From positions 1-64,000 of the forward strand of contig CANXME010002467.1 of assembly GCA_948144175.1 (NCBI GenBank): a stretch of DNA of 64,000 bases, read 5' to 3'. Positions 8,543 to 19,407 of the stretch are shown piece by piece. The notes beneath the pieces were generated by a model. That model worked only from the letters and a program-made list of their open reading frames with translations. It ran no database searches and had not been told where the DNA came from. This DNA is from Closterium sp. NIES-65. Its lineage: Eukaryota > Streptophyta > Zygnematophyceae > Desmidiales > Closteriaceae. How positions within the stretch are numbered: the stretch's first letter is position 1; every line of letters begins with the position of its first letter. Both the position numbers and the translations under genes were made by a program.

Positions 8543-9552
8543 TGTCAACGGGAGCGTTGTAAGGCCCCGTCCTCGCTTGGGCGGAGCCAACCTTGTGGTC
8601 GGATGTGCGAGGGTTGCAGCCGACCTGCAGCAGTGGGCACGGTGACCACTGCAAGGGCGCCGAGCAGGAGGACGCCGCCCTGGAGGCCTGGTTGGCGTCC
8701 CGGACGCCTGGACGGCGTCCTGGGAAGCTGGACGCCGAGCTGGGCGTCGCCACGACCACCCGGACGTCTGGTCGACGTCGTGGGCGTCTGCACAGCGTCC
8801 GGGGGTCCGGACGCCGACTTGGGCGTCGGGTCCTGACACCGACCTGGGTGCCTAGTCGGCGTCCTGGGAGGAGAGACGTCGACGTGGGGGTTCGGAAGGC
8901 GTCCTGGGCACCTGGACGCCGGACTGGGGACGCCGGGCATGCGTGGCCGGCTACGGACTGCGTGAGCCGACCAGGCGTGGTTGCCCGGTCGATCGGGATA
9001 CCCGGGCGACGTGCGCGAGTGTCGCCAGGGTAGAGACTACGAGGCCAACCTCGGGGGTGGTATCCCGAGGTCGACGTGGCTGGTGGGCACAGTCGCTGGC
9101 GTGGAGTCTGCCAGGCGTCTGCGTTGCGCACATGACAGGGAAGTGCGCACCAACCAGCTGCGCACAAATGCGAAGCAGGTGCACCGTTGTCCTGCGGGTG
9201 CAACGCTGTGCAGCCGACTTGGTGCAGCACAAGCACACCGTGGACTTGCAACGTTGGCGAACCGCTACTCTGCAACGCTGGAGCGGTGCGAGCACTGCTG
9301 CGCTGGAGCGCGGTCGACCGTGCTGCGCTGGAGGTCGACCAGCAGCCTAGCTAGTACTTATGTAGTCTGTGATGCCAATGTTGTTGCCATCATTGTTGTC
9401 ATGTTTTCCTAGTGAAACTCTTGCCAATTCCCCCCTGTGAACCAGCAAGAAGCGTGAACACAAGGAAACGACTAAGTGAACGAACGCAGAGATCACACGA
9501 GCACACGTGCCTAGCCCATAGCCTAGCTCCCGTTGCTGTAGTTATCTCCGCA
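8543..9552 (+). repeat. 5' LTR of copia A
   Basis: The 1010-bp direct repeat is nearly identical to 14914-15922 (a few substitutions and one 1-bp indel seen by eye). Its middle is built of short GGACGCC/GGCGTC-type motifs. The last 200 bases resemble the LTR of copia B. Confidence 0.93.
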
Positions 9553-9675
9553 TGGTGCGGTGAGCGTGGACGACACCGCGACGTAGTTCAGTCTAGCCGA
9601 CTTAGCACATACCGATCGTGTTTGTAGACCGGCAGCCGTGCAGTCACTAGCGTGTGCGTAGGCGACGCCGAGGTG

Positions 9676-11254
9676 ATGGACACCCTGGAGGGACGGCTGG
9701 AGGATGCGAGGAGAAGCCATGCGGCCCAGGAGTATGGGGCGATACCGTGGGCAGTCGTCGAAGCCAGACTCCGCTCCGTTTGGGCGGCGGAGCACCCCCC
9801 TTCTCGACCTGCCTCTCCTCGACCGGTGAACAACGACGGTGGCGTCGATGTGGGCGTCAACGCCGGTGGAGGTCAGGTCGGCAAGCAGTGTGGGAGGCAC
9901 GTCGAGGCACCGAGGTGTGATACACGCCGGTGAAGTCGGCGGCGTTCAGACGCGAGGGGTGCAGTCGTCGACGGCTGCAGGCTCTTCACAGGGTGACGTC
10001 GGAGGTCGACGGAGTGGGTTGTCGCCGATGTCGGCGTCCCAGGTGACGGCAGGTAGGATTGCACCGAGCTACGGCTACTTCAAGTTTACGCCGGACAGGA
10101 TCTTGGTCACCCCTCCGCTAGTTGGTCGACCCGACATACTCACCTGGAAGGAAGCCATCGAGCCCCAGCTGGAGATGGCCGGGCTGATCGGCTTCGCCCG
10201 AGGGACCGTGGCGACGCCGGGGGAGCACCACCCCGACTTGCGTGCGGAGTTTCGCGCCGTGCAGCTGTTGACCTTCACGGTCATCTCGCGGTGCTGCTCG
10301 CCGGGCGTGCAGATCGCCTTGAAGTGGTGCCGCGAGTACATCGACGCCGTCCACCGGGCGTGGCACTTCATCGAGTCGACGTACCAGGTCACCGACGACC
10401 TGTTCATCGCCCAGCTGGAGGAACAGCTGACGCACCTGCGTATGGGTGACGAGGAGACAGCGAGTGACTACTGCAACCGAGCCCGGCGAATTCTCGCCAC
10501 TATCAGGATGGCCGGCGCGCAGTACTCCACGGCGTCGTACATCACCCATGTCATGCAGGGTCTCTCTAGCAGCTACAACCTGCTGAAGTGGCTGTCTATG
10601 GCGCCGAGCACAAGGGCGACGCTCAACGAGGACAACCTGACCTCGTATATCCTGCAGGACGAGGCGATGCAGGAGGCTGAGCGGTCGCAGGAGCTCTTGG
10701 CGCAGGCGAACTTGGTCACCTCAGCGAAGCAAGGAGGCCCACCGGGACAGCGCGGGCAGTCTGGCGGTGGTGGTAGCAGTGGCTGGAAGCCGGCCAAGGA
10801 GGTCGACAAGAGGAAGTCGACCAAGGACAGCGGTCGTGGAGGTGGAGGTCGACGTCGGGAGTGCTGGCTGTGCGGCGTCCCCGACCATCTCTCCTTCGAG
10901 TGTCCCAACCGCAGTGACTCCGATGACGACGATGCTAAGGGAGGCCGTGGGAGGTCTGGCAGCCGTCGTCCTCGTCGTGGAGGAAACCAGCCGCGCAAGG
11001 AGAAGCAGTCGACCAAGACATCGACTTTGGCGAAGGATGCCGACTCCCTTGCTGGCAGCAAGGGGCGAGACGACAAGACGGCGTCGTGCTCGCTGGTCGG
11101 CGTCGTGGAGCCGACCATCTCTCTGGCACTGGAGGCCGGAGAGGACTTCCAGGCGGTGGCGGCAGCTGTGCAGGCGAACCCGGCGGTGGTCCTGCTCGAC
11201 AGCGGTTGCTCCCACCACCTGATGGGGACGAAGGAAGCCTTCGTTGACTTGTAG
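9676..11254 (+). pseudogene. Copia A gag-protease, frameshifted
   Basis: The frame starts at ATG 9676 (MDTLEGRLEDARRSH, matching B at 58708). One extra base near 9886 shifts it, after which it is open to the TAG at 11252. It contains a copia capsid (YGYFKFTPDRI, WHFIESTYQVTDDLFIAQLEEQ, LRMGDEETASDYCNRARRIL), a zinc knuckle (CWLCGVPDHLSFEC: CX2CX4HX4C) and an aspartic protease site (VVLLDSGCSHHLMG). Copy B lacks the extra base. Confidence 0.9.
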
Positions 11255-12778
11255 CCGAGCGGCGTCAACAGGCATGTGCGCGGCTTCAATGGGGCGCTCC
11301 AGGATGTCCAGGGCCGCGGCACCGTCGCTCTGCAAGGAGAGGCCGGGAAGGAGGTGCTCATCCCCGACGTGTTGTACGTCCCGGGTGTGCGAGCCAGCCT
11401 GCTGTCGGCCGGCCAGCTGAAGGAGCATGGCGTGAAGCTACAGGAGGACGGAGACGGCATGCTGCTCGTCTCGGCAGCAGGGGAGGTGCTCGGGCGGGCG
11501 ACGTACTCTGGGCGAGTCCTCTGCACCGACCTGCGTCCATGCACGACGACGTCAGCGTCAACCACACTGGAGGTGGTGGCTCTGCGGGCAATCGTCTCGA
11601 AGATGAAGTCGACGTCGGACCGGATGCATGCAAGGCTTGCGCATGTCGGCATGGACACCATACGGAGCTCGGCGAAGAACGAGGTCGCCATTGGGCTGGA
11701 CCTCAAGTCGGCGACGGACGCCGACTCCCCGTGTGTCTCGTGCGTCGGCGGGAAACTGGCGTGGCACACCTTCCCCGACCACGGCTCCGACGCCGACGAC
11801 GTGCTGGCCGTTGTGCACATCGACCTGTGCAGGCCGTTTCGCGTGGCTGCCAAGGATGGCAGCCTGTACTTCTTGCTGCTGAAGGACCGCAAGACCCGCT
11901 ACGTGTGGGTGAAGCCGGTTGCCAAGAAGTCAGATGCGTTGCAAGCGTTCGTGTAGTGGCTGGCGGTGGCAGACGAAGAAGTCGGTGTTGATGCTGCGCT
12001 CAGACCGGGGAGGGGAGTTCCTCGGCAAGTAGTTCACCGACTTCGTGAACGGAAAGGGGATCGTCCGCGACCTGACCTGCCCATACACCCCGCAGCAGAA
12101 CGGCATGGCGGAGCGGGAGATGAGGACGGTGGTGGAGTCGGTGCGGACAATGCTGCTGCACATGGGTGTGCAGCACCACTGGTGGCACCTCGCTCTGCGG
12201 CAGGCCGTCTGGGTCCGCAACTGCCTTGAGAGGTCGACGCTGCCGCCGGGGACGACGCCGTACCAGCTGCTGACCGGGAAGAAGCCTGACTTGTCGCAGG
12301 CGCGGGTGTGGGGCTGCATGGCGCAGTTCCTTGTCCCTGAGCAGCAGCGTGGTGGGAAGCTGAAGCCGAAGGCCAGGTGGGCCCTGCACCTCGGCGTGTC
12401 GGCGGCGAGCAAGGGCTGGGAGCTCCTCGACGTCAACACCGACCGAGTGGTCACCACGTCGGACGTGGTGTTTTACGAGGAGATGTCGCTGGCCGAGTGG
12501 AAGACGGACCATGGGCCGGTGTCCGGCCGCTCGCCGTCCACCTCGCCCTCGAACACCTCGTCAGCGACGCTGCCGCTGCTTGCCGAGGTTGGTGAGCTTG
12601 CTACCGAGGACGTTGAGGACGTCCACACCCCTACCCCTCACCCTCTGACCCCTGCCCCTCCCCTCGTGACCGACCTGCGTGGGCTGACCTCGGTGTCGGC
12701 CTCCGGCGATGAGGGGAGTCGTGGGACGCCGCCTTTGGCACCGGCCAAGTGCATCGCCGGTGGCCGACGTGACGAGCG
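11255..12778 (+). pseudogene. Copia A integrase, with nonsense codons
   Basis: Encodes the end of protease (VLYVPGVRASLLSAGQL) and a copia integrase: the zinc-binding HHCC region with HARLAHVGMDTI and CVSCVGGKL, DLCRPF as the first catalytic Asp region, LRSDRGGEFLGK as the second, and PQQNGMAEREM containing the Glu. Stops occur at 11954-11956 (TAG), 12030-12032 (TAG) and 12779-12781 (TGA) where copy B has CAG, CAG and CAA. A short deletion near 11965 also shifts the frame relative to B. Confidence 0.9.
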
Positions 12779-14784
12779 GTGAATCGACGTGGGATTACAG
12801 TCGACAGGGGAGGAGCAGGTCGAGGAGCAGCAGCCGACAGGGAGCAAGCTGCCGTGAAGCCGACCACGGAGCTGTCGGCGACCGGGCCGTCGACAGGGGA
12901 GCCGACCACAGGGGAGAAGTCGGCTGGGAAGCCGACCACAGTGGAGCAGTCGGCTGGAACGCCGGCTGAGGAGCAGCAGGACGCCGAGGGCGATGACGAC
13001 AGCGACGATGGAGGGGATGCCGAGGAAGCCCAGCCGGGACCACGGCGTTCAGGCCGACTTCGTAGGCCGCCTGACTTCTTCGTCTCCGCTGCCTTCACCA
13101 CGGTGTATGACGTGGACGATGACGACAACCTGCTGTACGATGACACCGAGGATGATGAGGAGTTTTCGGAGCTCGACCCCGACATGCTAGCCGACCCCGA
13201 GCACCGTTGGGACATCTCGACGATGACGGTGAAGGAGGCGTTGGCGAGCTGGAAGGGCCCGGCGGTGAAGGCCGCCATGGAGGAGGAGATTCGCAGCCTC
13301 ATCAACATGGGCACTTGGGAGCTGGTCGAACGCTCGTCGGGGGTGAACGTCATGAAGAACCGGTGAGTGTTGACGACGAAGTACCACATCGACGACACCG
13401 TCGAGCGAGAGAAGGCGAGGCTGGTCGTAAAGGGCTTCACACAGGTGTACGGCAACGACTACGACGAGACGTTACGTTGAGGATCTTCCTCAGCATCGTC
13501 GCTGTCCTCAACCTCAACCTGATGCAGCTCGACATGAAGAACGCCTTCCTGCAGAGCAAGCTCGATCGGGTGCTGTACATGTCCCAGCCGGACTACTTCA
13601 ACGATGGAACCGGCCGGGTGTGTAAGCTGCTGAAGAGCCTGTACGGGCTGAAGCAGTCGCCGCTGTTGTGGTACTTGGCGCTCAACGATGTGCTGGTCGG
13701 CGCCGGATGGAAGAAGAGCCACTTTGACGAGGCTCTTTAATTCAAGGTCGGCGAGGGTGGAGTAGCCTGCTGGGTGCTGGTCTACGTCGACGACCTGCTT
13801 GCCGCCAGCAGCAGCGCCGCGATGCTGAAGGAGCTGCTGGAAGCCGCCTTCGAGCTGCGCGAGATCTCGCCGGTGCAGAAGTACCTCGGGCTGGAGATCG
13901 TGCGCGACAGGTCGGCGGGGAAGATGTGGCTGCACCAGCAGGGCTACGCCGACAAGCTGCGGAGGTGCTTCATCGACGAGGAGGAGACCGGGCGCACTAC
14001 GAAGATGCCAGTCTCGGTCGGCGCCTACGTCGAGCTCACCTTCGAAAACGAGGAGGCGCAGGAACGGCAGGAGGAGGAGTACCGGCAGAAGGTCGGCTCG
14101 CTGCAGTTCGCGGCGACGACGACGAGGCCGGACATCGCCTTCGCCTGCAGCAATCTGGGGAGCGGCCTCACGGTGAGGAGCGACCAGCACTGACGCGAGG
14201 TCGACCGCTGCCTCGCCTACCTCGCCAACACACGTGACACTGCCCTGGAGTTCGGCGGTGGACCTGAGTCACTGGAGTTGGTCGGCTACGTGGACGCCGA
14301 CGACGCCGGTGACAAGCAGAACAGGACGAGCACGAGCAGCTACGTGTTCGTCTACGGAGGGGCTGTAGTCTCCTGGTCGAGCCAGCGCATCAAGTGCGCG
14401 ACGTTGTCGTCAACTGAGTCGGAGTACGTGGCGGCCAGTGAAGCTGGCAAGGAGTGACGCCGCCTTCGTTTCCTTCTTGCAGAATTCCGGCAGCTGGACG
14501 CCGGGAAGCCGACTGTCCTGCGCGTGGACAACAAGTCGGCCATCACGGTCGCCGAGGGCATGGGGTTGACGGGCAACCTCAAGCACATGGAGCGGCGACA
14601 GGCCTGGTTGCAGCACATGGTGAAGCGCGGGAAGTTCTCGCTGCAGTACATCCCAACCGCTGAGCAGCCGGCCGATTTCCTGACGAAGGGGCTGCACTAT
14701 CCGGCCTTCAACCGGTGCTCCGTCGCAATTGGTCAGGTGCGCTTGGCCGACGTGAGTGACGGCGACAACGACGTGCAGCAGTAG
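12779..14784 (+). pseudogene. Copia A reverse transcriptase / RNase H, broken
   Basis: Copia reverse transcriptase with LDMKNAFLQSKLDRVLYM, SLYGLKQSPLLWYLALND, an intact YVDDLLAASSS catalytic site near 13783, and RNase H with VDNKSAITVAEGMG and ADFLTKGLHYP. A deletion at about 13475 removes the bases between DYDET and the next motif and shifts the frame. Stops at 13366 (TGA for TGG), 13738 (TAA), 14191 (TGA for TGG) and 14455 (TGA) match sense codons in copy B. Confidence 0.9.
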
Positions 14785-14913
14785 GTGCCATGCCCTCTTG
14801 CATGGCTGGTGCGGTGACCAGCGTGCTGTGTGTTGGGTGCACGCCGACGGGCTATTCTTGGAGCTGTACTGCCGTGTGGGCTAGGGGGCCCAAGCGTGAA
14901 CGCGGCAGGGGAG

Positions 14914-15922
14914 TGTCAACGGGAGCGTTGTAAGGCCCCGTCCTCGCTTGGGCGGAGCCAACCTTGTGGTCGGATGTGCGAGGGTTGCAGCCGACCTGCA
15001 GCAGTGGGCACAGGGGCCACTGCAAGGGCGCCGAGCAGGAGGACGCCGCCCTGGAGGCCTGGTTGGCGTCCCGGACGCCTGGACGGCGTCCTGGGAAGTT
15101 GGACGCCGAGCTGGGCGTTGCCACGACCACCCGGACGTCTGGTCGACGTCGTGGGCGTCTGCACGGCGTCCGGGGGTCCGGACGCCGACCTGGGCGTCGG
15201 GTCCTGACACCGACCTGGGTGCCTAGTCGGCGTCCTGGGAGGAGGGATGTCGACCTGGGGGTTCGGAAGGCGTCCTGGGCACCTGGACGCCGGACTGGGG
15301 ACGCCGGGCATGCGTGGCCGGCTACGGACTGCGTGAGCCGACCAGCCGTGGTTGCCCGGTCGATTGGGATACCCGGGCGACGTGCGCGAGTGTCGCCAGG
15401 GTAGAGACTACGAGGCCAACCTCGGGGGTGGTATCCCGAGGTCGACGTGGCTGGTGGGCACAGTCGCTGGCGTGGAGTCTGCCAGGCGTCTGCGTTGCGC
15501 ACATGACAGGGAAGTGCGCACCAACCAGCTGCGCACACCTACGAAGAAGGTGCACCGTTGTCCTGCGGGTGCAACGTTGTGCAGCCGACTTGGTGCAGCA
15601 CAAGCACACCGTGGACTTGCAACGTTGGCGAACCGCTACTCTGCAACGCTGGAGCGGTGCGAGCACTGCTGCGCTGGAGCGCGGTCGACCGTGCTGCGCT
15701 GGAGGTCGACCAGCAGCCTAGCTAGTACTGATGTAGTCTGTGATGCCAATGTTGTTGCCATCATTGTTGTCATGTTTTCCTAGTGAAACTCTTGCCAATT
15801 CCCCCTGTGAACCAGCAAGAAGCGTGAACACAAGGAAACGACTAAGTGAACGAACGCAGAGATCACACGAGCACACGTGCCTAGCCCGTAGCCTAGCTCC
15901 CGTTGCTGCAGTTATCTCCGCA
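14914..15922 (+). repeat. 3' LTR of copia A
   Basis: Direct repeat of 8543-9552, preceded by the purine tract GGCAGGGGAG and followed directly by gypsy G sequence (GCGACAGCATCGCG). Confidence 0.93.
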
Positions 15923-17466
15923 GCGACAGCATCGCGATGGGGGACACGCTGGCGGCGCGCGCTCGCCAGATCCGTGGCCGCAGCGTGACGAGAGGCGCGA
16001 AGGCGGCTACCGCTCGCCTGATCCGCGGCCGCTGCATGAGGATAGGCGCGGAAGCAGTTACCGCTCGCCAGATCCGCGGCAGCGCCGTGACGGAGAACGC
16101 GGAGGCAGTGCGCACTCGCCAGACCCGCAGAGGTATCACGGCGGGAGGAGCAAGGGGGGGCTCGCGCTCACCAGATCCGCATCACTATCATGATGGGCGA
16201 CGCGAAGGTGGCTATCGCTTGCCTGACACACGACGGTACCATGGAGGGAGGTGGGGAGGCGAGGCGAGCTCGCCAGATTGGCGTCAGCGACACGAGGAAA
16301 GCCGGGGAGGCAGATACCGCTCGCCGTCGCGGCAGCGGAGCAGGGATGGAAGGCACGGCGGTGGGTCTCGCTCGCCTGGGCGGTATCGGCAGCGTGACGA
16401 AAGACGTGCCGGTGAAGGAGGATAGGATCAACACGGTAGCAGAGTGGGAGGCAGCGGGCTGATGCACAGCCTGGAGCGAGCCAGAGAGGCAAGGGAGGGG
16501 ATACTGCGGGCGAGAGAGAGGGGAGCATCTGGCAGATCAGCAGGCGGGCCGAGTGAGGCTTGGGGAGAAGGAAGGGGAAACACGGCGATGGTCACGAGAG
16601 TGGAAGTGCCAGCACGCTTCTCAGGGGACCAGCGTCTGGGGCCCACACTGAAGAATTATCTGATGCAAGTGGGCAATGTGCGGTACAGATGCGAGAGGAG
16701 CGGCATGGATGCAGTAGACTTCTTTCTGAGTCTGCCAAACACGCTGGAAGGGGAGGCAGAGACACTGTATAGGATGAAGATGGATGAGCCACTGGAGAGG
16801 GCAGGTAGGTATGGGGAGGACCCAACAGAAGAATTCCTGAGGCGGCTGAAGCGGCAGTTCCCAGGCCATACCACAGAGAAGATTAGGGAGTTCCAAGATT
16901 TCAGGAAGGGGCGGGGCGAGTCGCTACTCACCTACTACAACCGGCTGGTCAACCTGGCGGAGGATGTGACTTGCGCAGACATGGGCCTGCTCGTGAGCAA
17001 GTTCCTGGACGGGCTGGAGAGCACTTTAGGGAGCGGGCTGCGGATGAAAGTGTACGAGATGGGGGCTGACGCCACACTAGAGGAGGTGTTTGAGATGGCA
17101 GAGAAGATGGAGCTGGCACAGAGGAAGTATGAGGCATACAGGCCTCGAGCAGCAGAACGAGGCAGGGGGCCTACGTGGGCTGCAGCCATGATACCGGAAG
17201 AGAGGGACAGGGCTGCAGGAAGAGGGGAGACCAGGCCTGACACGCGGACGTGCCAAGGTGCGGGCAGCCGGGACACTTACGCAGAGACTGCAAGAACTGT
17301 GACTCCTGTGGCAAACCAGGGCATCGGCGACGGGAGTGCCCAACAGCGCCAAAGTGTGAAATCTGTGGGAAGGGAGGGCATGCAGCGAAAGAATGTTACC
17401 AACGAGAGGGAGCAGCGAAAAAAGACGCCAGAAGACCTGGAAAGGCAGATTAGCAGGTTACAAGCC
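15923..17466 (+). CDS. Gypsy G gag: RS repeats, capsid, zinc knuckles
   Basis: After copia A the RS-like repeats continue to about 16430 (RSPDPRPLHEDRRG, HSPDPQRYHGG; the frame is not constant there). From 16444 a capsid-like protein follows: EVPARFSGDQRLGPTLKNYL, LSLPNTLEGEAETLYRMK, EFLRRLKRQFPGHTTEKI, LTYYNRLVNLAEDVTCADM, a retrotransposon gag helical fold. Three CCHC zinc knuckles follow at 17250-17400 but in another frame. The original frame returns for a coiled-coil-like segment (EDLERQISRLQA) and stops at TAG 17467, after which pol continues in the same frame. Confidence 0.8.
17250..17405 (+). CDS. Three CCHC zinc knuckles of gypsy G gag, out of frame
   Basis: In the third forward frame the sequence reads CGQPGHLRRDC, CDSCGKPGHRRREC and CEICGKGGHAAKEC. 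The last two are perfect CX2CX4HX4C knuckles; the first lacks only its leading Cys, which lies in frame 1 just upstream. Such knuckles bind retroelement RNA during packaging. Flanking gag and pol are in frame 1, so one base was lost near 17256 and one gained in the A run at about 17417-17422. Confidence 0.85.
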
Positions 17467-17469
17467 TAG

Positions 17470-19404
17470 TTGCAGGCAATGGGACCACGATGCGAAGCAG
17501 AAGCGGGGATGTACGCTAAGGAAGAAAAGGAAGAAGATGTAGAGCAGGATGAGGAAGCCGCGTTCATGAGCTGGGCAGGAAGAGCAGAGGACGAGATGGA
17601 ACACGAGGAGCAGCCAGCCTATATGGCATGGAGAGGAAGGGAGGAAATGGGGCTGCGCAGTGGAGGAAAGGATGCACGGAAGGAGCAGGTGAGAAAGGAA
17701 AGGGAGAGGGGACAGAAACCGGAAGAGAAGGAAGAGAGATGTACAACAGCACGGCACCCCCAGGAGAGGTTGGCTTGCCAGACTTCCGTGCTGTTGATCC
17801 AAGGTGGCGCGTTGTCTGTAGAAGGGGAGAAGGCCAAGACGGCTATTATAGATACTGGCGCGCAGAGCGTGATACTAGGGAAGGGGATGGCCGAGAAGCT
17901 GGGACTGTGGGCACCGGACAGGCATGTGGTGAAGGGGATGCTGGTGATGACGGCAGAGGGAGGAGAATCAAAGTGGAAGCCATGTACAAGGACTCCAATA
18001 GAACTGACGGTGCTAAAGGGGGAGAAACACGAAACGCCGGTTAGGATGAGGTGCGGGATCTCAGAATCTGAAGACTTTGACGTCCTGGTGGGCACGGAAA
18101 TGATTTTTGCATTGGGCATGACCATCTGCTTTTGGAAGGAGACAGTGGAGTTCAGGACCAGGTGGTGGAGGAAGGGTGAGCCACTAGGACAGCTGCCTGT
18201 GCAGTTTGTCAGGACGGAGCCAAAAAGGGCTTACAGGGCAGATCTGAAGGAGGTGACAGCGAAACAAGGGGCACAGGAGAGCACGACAGGCAATGAACAG
18301 GGTAGAGAGCCCAGGATGCGCTTCATGGACGAGCCTAGCCAACACACCGATTGGCAGCAACCCATCCGGCTAGTGGAACTGTTCGGAGGAATAGTGACGG
18401 GACTGGCAGCAGTGGTGCGGAATGGGATTGCAGTGAAGGAGTGGATTTACGTGGAGAAGGCAGCAGAAGTGAGAAAAATGGCGGAGCATCATATGTGGGA
18501 GGTGCACAGGGAGTTCCCGGAACTGTTGAAGGGAGAGGTGATCAAGGCAGCAATGGGCAGAGGAGTGAATGACGTAAGGACCATTACGGAAGCTGAGGTG
18601 GCAAGCTGGGGGCACGTGGACCTGTTGGTGGCCGGGTGGGAATGCCAAGGGGTATCATGGGCAGGGAAGGGCAAGGATGAGCAAGACCCAAGGACCCAAC
18701 TGATGGAGGATCTGTTCAGAATCATGGAATCGGTGCAGGCAAGGCAGGGCAGACTAGCTTACCTGCTAGAGCACTTGGACCTGGAAGGGGATGTAAGAGA
18801 ACCAGTGAGACTGGTCGGGGAGAGAGTAACCAAGCAGGTGGGTAAGGGGGTGAGCAGTGACGCGGCGCGGATGGGAGCATACGCGCACCGGCTCAGGATG
18901 TACTGGCAGAATGTAGTGCCAGTGGAAGAACTGCAGAAGCAGATAGAAGGGGTGCAGAGAGCAGGGGGGCGGAAGTTGAGCGACATACTGGAGCTAGGAA
19001 GAACACCAGCACCAGTGAGTAAGAGGAGCTATAGTAGACACTATTCATGCAACCAGGTGGGGCAGGAGAGGTCAGCACTACCTACGCTGGTGTCTTATGA
19101 GGGGGCAGCAGGATATCGGATGGACGGGAAGCAGCCAGGCCCAGGATTAGTGCTCGACCACAGGAAGGGACGGTGGGAGGAGCCCACGGCCTTGGAGAGG
19201 GAGCTTGCCATGGGGTACAAGGAGAACGCGACAGCAGCACCTAGCGTGAGTGAACAGGAATGGAGGCGGGCAATGGGGAATGCAATGGATGGGTACATGC
19301 TGAGGTGGTTGGTGCAGCGGATGTGGAGAGAGACAGTGCTGCACTGGGGACTGAAAGAGGGAGAAAACACAGTGCCGACAGTTAGGCAAGGGGCGTGGGC
19401 CTGC
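17470..19404 (+). CDS. Gypsy G pol part 1: aspartic protease + cytosine-5 DNA methyltransferase
   Basis: This part has 645 codons in frame with gag and with the rest of pol. Residue numbers count from 17470. The aspartic protease has its catalytic site at IIDTGAQSVI (D128). It is followed by a C5-cytosine methyltransferase: motif I LVELFGGIVTGL (301-312, SAM binding), motif II WIYVEKAAEVRK, motif IV DLLVAGWECQGVSW (catalytic Cys392), motif VI YLLEHL (Glu434), motif VIII AYAHRLRMYWQN (His473-Arg474-x-Arg476), and motifs IX-X ending RRAMGNAMDGYM (598-609). The family transfers a methyl group from SAM to cytosine C5 in DNA. The domain lies between protease and reverse transcriptase, where gypsy elements normally have nothing. 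Motif IV has Glu-Cys instead of Pro-Cys, so activity is uncertain. A TAG at 19405 ends the segment. Confidence 0.88.
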
Positions 19405-19407
19405 TAG

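Larger units (their letters stand above)
8543..15922 (+). mobile_element. Copia element A, long-LTR family, inserted in gag of gypsy G
   Basis: The LTRs at 8543-9552 (1010 bp) and 14914-15922 (1009 bp) both start TGTCAACGGGAGCGTTG and end TTATCTCCGCA. The flanks are GGGAC (8538-8542) and GCGAC (15923-15927), a target duplication with one mismatch. The primer-binding site TGGTGCGGTGAGCGTGG starts at 9553 and a purine tract, GGCAGGGGAG, lies just before 14914. Order: gag, protease, integrase, reverse transcriptase, RNase H, which is Ty1/copia. The copy is dead: a frameshift in gag, a deletion in the reverse transcriptase and many nonsense codons. Confidence 0.93.

Noticed and set aside
17470-19407. 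Methyltransferase as an independent host gene next to a retroelement
   Set aside because: It shares one open frame with the DTGA protease upstream, and the same frame continues with the reverse transcriptase after a single TAG; there is no intron, promoter or separate start.
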